This document shows, piece after piece, positions 59,901 through 64,000 of a DNA stretch of 64,000 nucleotides. The notes under the pieces were generated by a model. That model was given only the letters and a program-made list of their open reading frames with translations, was not told the origin of the DNA and did not search any database. Position 1 is the first letter of the stretch. Every line of letters begins with the position of its first letter. The stretch comes from Sphingopyxis sp. GTDB lineage: Bacteria; Pseudomonadota; Alphaproteobacteria; Sphingomonadales; Sphingomonadaceae. The position numbers and the translations under genes were made by a program. The stretch is taken from the NCBI GenBank assembly GCA_030148985.1, contig JASBSJ010000065.1, positions 124,001-188,000 of the forward strand. Reading direction: 5' to 3'.

Positions 59901-61397
59901 TCAGGCGGCCAGCACGCTGTTTTCGCCCATGCCGATATCGTCGCCGCTCGCCCAGACGCTGTGCGTTCCCGAACAGATGCGTTCGGGCAGGATGATCCGG
60001 CACACCGGTCCTGCCGCGATATTTTTCGCGTCGATCAGCACGCATTCGGATTTGTCGGTTTCGAGGTCGGCGATGAAGGAGACGAGATAGCCGTCGTCCT
60101 CGTCCTTCGCGTTGATCCGCGGCGCGAACGGTGCCTCGCTGCCGAAGCGGCCGGGGCCGAATTCATACTCCTCACTCGTGCGGTTCGCGAGGTCGTGCTT
60201 GACCAGCCCGCGGAACAGGAACCAGCCGGGCTCGGGGATCGCGCTGTAGGCATAGCGGTACGGTTTGCCCGCATATCGATGGTTGAACATGCCGAATTCC
60301 AGATCGCGCTCGTCGAGCCGTTCTTCCTTGGTCTCGCCCGTTTTCAGGTTGAAACGCCAGCGATGGAGCCGCGGCTTGAGCAGCCCCTGATCAAGATAGG
60401 CCATCATCCGCTCCAAACCCTCGGGGGCATTGGGATAGGATTTCGGCATAGGCTCTTCCTGATAATAGCCGTCGAGGATAATCTCGTCGCCTTCCTCCCA
60501 CGCATTGAGCCAGTGGAGCGTGTAGGTCGGCTCGGCCTCGAACCAGCGGATGTCTTCCGGCTGGCCGTGCCGCGGAATGATCGCAAAGCGCGTTTTCTGA
60601 TCGGGGTGAAACTGCACGACGTGGAGCCGCTTTTCGAGCAATTCCTCGTTCCAATAGAGCGGCATGTCGTTGAGGATCGTGTAGTTTTCGGTGAACGCCA
60701 TATCGTGCGGCAGGCGCGGTCCGGGCAGCGGCACGGGGATATAATGCTTCAGCCTATTGTCCGGCCCGACGACACCATAATGCATATAAGGCGCGTGCTT
60801 GGAGTAATTGAAAAACATCAATTCTCCGGTCGCGAGATCGACCTTGCAATGCGCCGAAATTCCGTCGAGCGGCACCCAGCTTTCGGTGCCGAACTGTTCG
60901 AGCGTGAACGGATCGAGCCGATAGGCTTCGCCGCACTGATAGAAGGTCGAGATGATCTTGCCCGCATGGATCGCGACATCGGTCGAGCTCGAATCCTTCA
61001 GCCACTCCTGCGCCCCCCAACCGTGGCGCGTCGATTTATGCGGCGGCTCCATCAGGCCGGCCCAGAGCGAGCGGCCCGCTTCCTTCTCTGCCTCGAACCC
61101 CTTGGTCCGCACAAAGCGGCTGCGATAACTGGCGCGGCCGTCCTTGAACGAAATCGAATGGATGAAGCCGTCGCCGTCGAAGGGGTGATAACGCCCGATC
61201 GGTTCGTGAATCTGGTTCTCGCCGGTGCGGACATAGACTCCGTCGATGTCGGTCGGGATATTGCCGATCACCTCGGCATCGCCATTGGCGAAGATCGCGT
61301 TCCACTCATTGTACGTCGGCCGCCAGGCGCCCTTCATATAGGGATGGTCGTTCGGCTGGATCGTCGTTTTGATCGTATCGACAAGCTGGGCGGTCAT
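59901..61397 (-). CDS. Carotenoid oxygenase family (lignostilbene dioxygenase-like)
   Basis: A 498-residue non-heme iron dioxygenase of the carotenoid cleavage/lignostilbene dioxygenase family. The four iron-binding histidines fall in their expected contexts: His183 (SAHCKVD), His231 (LPHDMAFTEN), His295 (TLHWLNAWEEGD) and His479 (CSGTHSVW). KIISTFYQCGEAYRLDP and FDGDGFIHSISF are further family signatures. These enzymes split a C=C bond into two aldehydes. No carotenoid genes are adjacent, so stilbene- or phenylpropanoid-type substrates are as likely as apocarotenoids. Its start overlaps the stop of the upstream gene (ATGA at 61394-61397). Confidence 0.9.
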   Translation of the reverse strand: MTAQLVDTIKTTIQPNDHPYMKGAWRPTYNEWNAIFANGDAEVIGNIPTDIDGVYVRTGENQIHEPIGRYHPFDGDGFIHSISFKDGRASYRSRFVRTKGFEAEKEAGRSLWAGLMEPPHKSTRHGWGAQEWLKDSSSTDVAIHAGKIISTFYQCGEAYRLDPFTLEQFGTESWVPLDGISAHCKVDLATGELMFFNYSKHAPYMHYGVVGPDNRLKHYIPVPLPGPRLPHDMAFTENYTILNDMPLYWNEELLEKRLHVVQFHPDQKTRFAIIPRHGQPEDIRWFEAEPTYTLHWLNAWEEGDEIILDGYYQEEPMPKSYPNAPEGLERMMAYLDQGLLKPRLHRWRFNLKTGETKEERLDERDLEFGMFNHRYAGKPYRYAYSAIPEPGWFLFRGLVKHDLANRTSEEYEFGPGRFGSEAPFAPRINAKDEDDGYLVSFIADLETDKSECVLIDAKNIAAGPVCRIILPERICSGTHSVWASGDDIGMGENSVLAA

Positions 61398-62362
61398 GCG
61401 AGGGCTCCTTCGGCGGGGGCAAAGCGCGGCCGGGCGGCAGCGGCATCATATTCGGAAACAAGGCGGTCGACGATGGTCGCGAGGGGTTCTACACCGCGCA
61501 CCGCGCCGACGCCTTGCCCGGCGGACCAGACATTCTTCCATGCCTTCGCATCGTCCTGTGCGTCGGAGAAGTTCGGGCGCTTGTCCTCGGGCATGTTCGC
61601 GGGGTCATAGCCTGCGGCGATCAGGCTCGATTTCAGCCAGTTGGCGGTCACGCCGGTGATACCCTTCGACGGCACGATGTCCTCGGCACCCGCGGCAACG
61701 ACCATGTCCTTATACCCCGGCACCGCCATGCTCTCGGCACAGGCGATCAGCGACGTGCCGAGATAGGCGAGGTCGGCGCCGAGTATCTCGGCGGCGCGGA
61801 TCGCGTGACCCGTCGAAATGGCGCCGCCGAGCACAAGCGGGCCGTCCCAGAATTGCCGCACCTCCTCGACAAAGGCGAAGCCCGCGGTCGCGCCGGTGTG
61901 GCCGCCCGCGCCCGCGGCAACGAGCACCAGTCCGTCCACGCCCGCCGCCGCGGCCTTGCGCGCAAAGCCGACCGAATTGACGTCGGCGAACACCAGCCCG
62001 CCATAGCTATGGATATCCTCGACCACGCGCGCCGGGCTGCCGAGCGCGGTGATGACCAGCGGCACCTTGTGGCGCACGACGCAGGCAAGGTCGTCGGGCA
62101 GGCGGCTGTTTGACGGATGGACGACGAGATTGACCGCCCATGCGGCGGCATCAGCATCCTGCGACAGCGCCGCGTCGATGCGGCTTACCCAATCCTCCAG
62201 ATCATCGGACGTCCGCGCATTGGGGGCAGGGAAGCTGCCGATCATCCCGGCGCGCGACGCCGCGATCACCATTTCCGGTCCCGAAACCAAGAACATCGGC
62301 GCGGCTATCGCAGGCAGGCGCAGATTGCGCGTCAGCGCGGGGGGAAGGCCGTGTTGCGGCAC
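61394..62362 (-). CDS. FMN-dependent nitronate monooxygenase-like oxidoreductase
   Basis: A 322-residue TIM-barrel FMN enzyme of the nitronate monooxygenase/2-nitropropane dioxygenase family. LRLPAIAAPMFLVSGPEMV opens the barrel. The active-site His lies in VAAGAGGHTGATAGF, and the phosphate-binding LGGAISTGHAIRAAEILGADLAYLGT follows. The GTG at 62362 has GAGAGG seven bases upstream and is preferred over TTG 62377. Enzymes of this fold oxidise nitronates or act as enoyl-CoA reductases and thioester oxidoreductases. As first gene of a CoA-ester operon it could be the latter. The operator-like repeat at 62391 lies 29 bases upstream. Confidence 0.82.
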   Translation of the reverse strand: MPQHGLPPALTRNLRLPAIAAPMFLVSGPEMVIAASRAGMIGSFPAPNARTSDDLEDWVSRIDAALSQDADAAAWAVNLVVHPSNSRLPDDLACVVRHKVPLVITALGSPARVVEDIHSYGGLVFADVNSVGFARKAAAAGVDGLVLVAAGAGGHTGATAGFAFVEEVRQFWDGPLVLGGAISTGHAIRAAEILGADLAYLGTSLIACAESMAVPGYKDMVVAAGAEDIVPSKGITGVTANWLKSSLIAAGYDPANMPEDKRPNFSDAQDDAKAWKNVWSAGQGVGAVRGVEPLATIVDRLVSEYDAAAARPRFAPAEGALA

Positions 62363-62390
62363 CGAATATCCTCTCAAATTATCTCACTTG

Positions 62391-62415
62391 CATAACGATA
62401 CTTAAAGCCGTTATG
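62391..62415. promoter_or_regulatory. Inverted repeat in divergent promoter of oxygenase operon and TonB receptor
   Basis: CATAACG (62391-62397) and CGTTATG (62409-62415) are perfect 7-base arms around an 11-base AT-rich spacer, flanked by CTTG and CAAG that extend the symmetry. It lies between starts 62362 (minus) and 62482 (plus), so one regulator could control both. Confidence 0.6.
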
Positions 62416-62481
62416 ACTCGCAAGGCAAGAAAAACATCGCGGGCGGTGGTCGCCAAGACGATGGTGCGTGGGAGGATCCTT

Positions 62482-64000
62482 ATGAAGAGCTATTGTGTTG
62501 CGCTGCTCGCTGCGTCGGCGCTTGTCAGCCCCGGTATGGCGTTCGCGCAGGAAGCGGCACCGGCCGACGATCAGGGCGGGCTCGAGGAAATCATCGTCAC
62601 CGCGCAAAAGCGCGCCGAGGGTCTGTCCGACGTGCCTATCTCGATCTCGGCGGTCAGCGGCAAGCAGGTCGAAAATTACGGGCAGACCAACCTTGAACAG
62701 ATTTCCTCGTCGGTCCCGAACCTGAAAATCACCCAGACCGCGATCGCCAACCGCATCGCGATCCGCGGCATCGCGTCGGGCGACAACAAGGGGTTCGAAC
62801 AGTCGGTCGCGATGTTTGTCGACGGCGTCTATTACGGCCGCGACCAGCTGTCGCGCCTGCCGTTGGTCGACATGGAGCGCGTCGAAGTTCTCCGCGGGCC
62901 GCAGCCGACCTTGTTCGGCAAGAATGCGATCGCAGGCGCGGTCAATATCACGACGCGCAGCCCGACCGACGAGTTCGAGGGTTCGATCAGCGGCCTCTAC
63001 GAATTCAACCACAAGGAATTCCAGCTGACCGGCGTGCTTTCGGGGCCCTTGAGTGACGGTATCGAGGCGCGCGTCGTCGGCTATCACCGTTCGATGGACG
63101 GTTATTTCTACAATCAGGAACTCGACCGCAACGAGCCCAACGTCGATGAATATTATTTCCGCGGCAAGCTGGAGTTCGACAAGGGCGGGCCATTCGCCGC
63201 CGAGCTGAAGCTCGAATATGCGGACTTCCAAATGAAGGGACAGCCGCGCGACGTGTTCGGCGCGGTGGGCGTTTACAATGCCGTTTTCCAGGGCCCCTTT
63301 TTCGTCAGCACCGACCCCGACTATGTCCGCGAGGACAATGGCTATGAGAGCAAGAACAAGGTGTTCGGCGCGACGCTGAACGCCGATCTGGAACTTGGCG
63401 ATCACACGCTGACCTCGGTCTCGTCGCTGCTCGATTACAAGACGCGCGAGATTGTCGACGTCGATTTTTCGGGCATCAGCTTCCTCGACGGCACCAATTT
63501 GCGCGAGGATTATCGCCAGTTCAGCCAGGAGTTGCGGCTGACCTCGCCGGGCACCGAGGCGTTCAACTATATCGCCGGGGTCTATTATCAGCACGCCAAG
63601 CTCGACGTGCAGGATTTCACCCTGTTCAATCCCACCTTTCTCGCGCTCGGCGCGCCGTTCAGCGCGCTGGGCGACACCAGCAACGATCGCGACTACACAC
63701 AGAAATCGGACCTGGTCTCGGCCTTTGCGCAAGGCGAATTGTCGGTGACCGACCGGCTGCGCATCACCGCGGGTGCGCGGTTCAACCATGAAAAGAAAAG
63801 CGGTAGCCGTAGCCTGGCGATCGTCCAGGGACCGCTCAGCGTCGCGCCCGCGCCGGTCGTCGCGGCCGTGTTCCGCGCGCTCAATATCGAAGCGCACAGC
63901 ATTTCGGGCAAGATCAGCGAAGACAGCTTCAACCCGATGGTCAATGTCCAATATGATGCGACCGACGACCTGATGGTCTACGCCTCCTATGCCAAGGGTA
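62482..64000 (+). CDS. TonB-dependent receptor, C-terminus cut by window edge
   Basis: 506 codons of an open frame from ATG 62482 (GGAGG seven bases upstream) to the right edge. The signal peptide (to GMAFAQ) is followed by the TonB-box-like EIIVTAQKR, a plug with IRGIASGDNKGFEQSVAMFVD, MERVEVLRGPQPTLFGKN and IAGAVNITTRSPTDEF, and the first half of the barrel ending near DLMVYASYAKG. It is divergent from the carotenoid-oxygenase operon and shares its promoter region, which points to uptake of the oxygenase substrate. The remaining barrel strands lie outside the window. Confidence 0.9.
   Translation, partial: MKSYCVALLAASALVSPGMAFAQEAAPADDQGGLEEIIVTAQKRAEGLSDVPISISAVSGKQVENYGQTNLEQISSSVPNLKITQTAIANRIAIRGIASGDNKGFEQSVAMFVDGVYYGRDQLSRLPLVDMERVEVLRGPQPTLFGKNAIAGAVNITTRSPTDEFEGSISGLYEFNHKEFQLTGVLSGPLSDGIEARVVGYHRSMDGYFYNQELDRNEPNVDEYYFRGKLEFDKGGPFAAELKLEYADFQMKGQPRDVFGAVGVYNAVFQGPFFVSTDPDYVREDNGYESKNKVFGATLNADLELGDHTLTSVSSLLDYKTREIVDVDFSGISFLDGTNLREDYRQFSQELRLTSPGTEAFNYIAGVYYQHAKLDVQDFTLFNPTFLALGAPFSALGDTSNDRDYTQKSDLVSAFAQGELSVTDRLRITAGARFNHEKKSGSRSLAIVQGPLSVAPAPVVAAVFRALNIEAHSISGKISEDSFNPMVNVQYDATDDLMVYASYAKG

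Noticed and set aside
59901-61397. Reading the oxygenase as part of a carotenoid biosynthesis cluster
   Set aside because: No crt genes are nearby. Neighbours are CoA ligase, thiolases and a TonB receptor, which fit catabolism.
62374-63951. A 525-codon open frame antisense to the right-end TonB receptor
   Set aside because: The plus strand has a signal peptide, TonB box and plug motifs with a good ribosome-binding site; the antisense product has no recognisable feature.

Overview
The window looks like a chromosomal segment of a sphingomonad alphaproteobacterium (Sphingopyxis/Novosphingobium-like). This is inferred from high GC, six TonB-dependent receptors, catabolic clusters rich in short-chain dehydrogenases and cupins, a lignostilbene-dioxygenase-type carotenoid oxygenase, and translationally coupled ATGA/GTGA gene overlaps. 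No rRNA, tRNA, CRISPR array, insertion sequence or prophage gene was recognised. Both ends are cut inside genes: an MFS transporter on the left and a TonB-dependent receptor on the right.

Layout. (1) 1-10.7 kb is a catabolic island: MFS transporter, PEP-mutase/isocitrate-lyase-type lyase, histidinol-dehydrogenase-type alcohol dehydrogenase, two cupins, a double SDR with a degenerate first half, a TonB receptor, an SDR and a 3-hydroxyacyl-CoA/gulonate-type dehydrogenase. Four copies of one 15-bp palindrome (consensus GTTCRCC-T-GGCGAAY) lie in its three divergent promoter regions, so the island looks like one regulon. (2) 11-19.3 kb holds a large TonB receptor, a secreted Arg/Pro-rich protein, an orphan PhnD-like binding protein, a CPBP protease and a LytS/LytTR two-component pair. 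(3) 19.5-28.2 kb holds a roughly 1950-residue autotransporter, whose promoter carries LytTR-like direct repeats, and a four-gene operon of small exported proteins. (4) 28.2-34.3 kb holds a TonB receptor, a ChaN-like protein, a CadC-like sensor with a beta-propeller, and a lower-GC pair (DUF1330 plus a transglutaminase-like protein).

(5) 34.7-44.3 kb is two divergent units around an AraC regulator. Leftward: TonB receptor, ring-cleaving-type cupin and propionyl-CoA synthetase. Rightward: SDR, E1-alpha, E1-beta, a free-standing 76-residue lipoyl domain and a lipoate-ligase-like protein, with no E2 or E3. This E2-less lipoyl module is the best candidate here for an undescribed system. (6) 44.4-47.9 kb is a compact NHEJ operon, ligD-xth-ku, in which exonuclease III is coupled to a LigD that lacks the phosphoesterase domain. 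(7) 48.4-55.5 kb holds a heteromeric acyl-CoA dehydrogenase pair and btuBFCD under a cobalamin riboswitch. (8) 55.8-64 kb is a tightly coupled five-gene operon (FMN oxidoreductase, carotenoid/stilbene oxygenase, acyl-CoA synthetase, two thiolases) divergent from another TonB receptor.

The common theme is uptake of a scarce organic substrate through a TonB receptor, paired with a dedicated catabolic operon and its own regulator or operator. This occurs three times (1-10.7, 34.7-44.3 and 55.8-64 kb). None of the substrates can be named from sequence alone.
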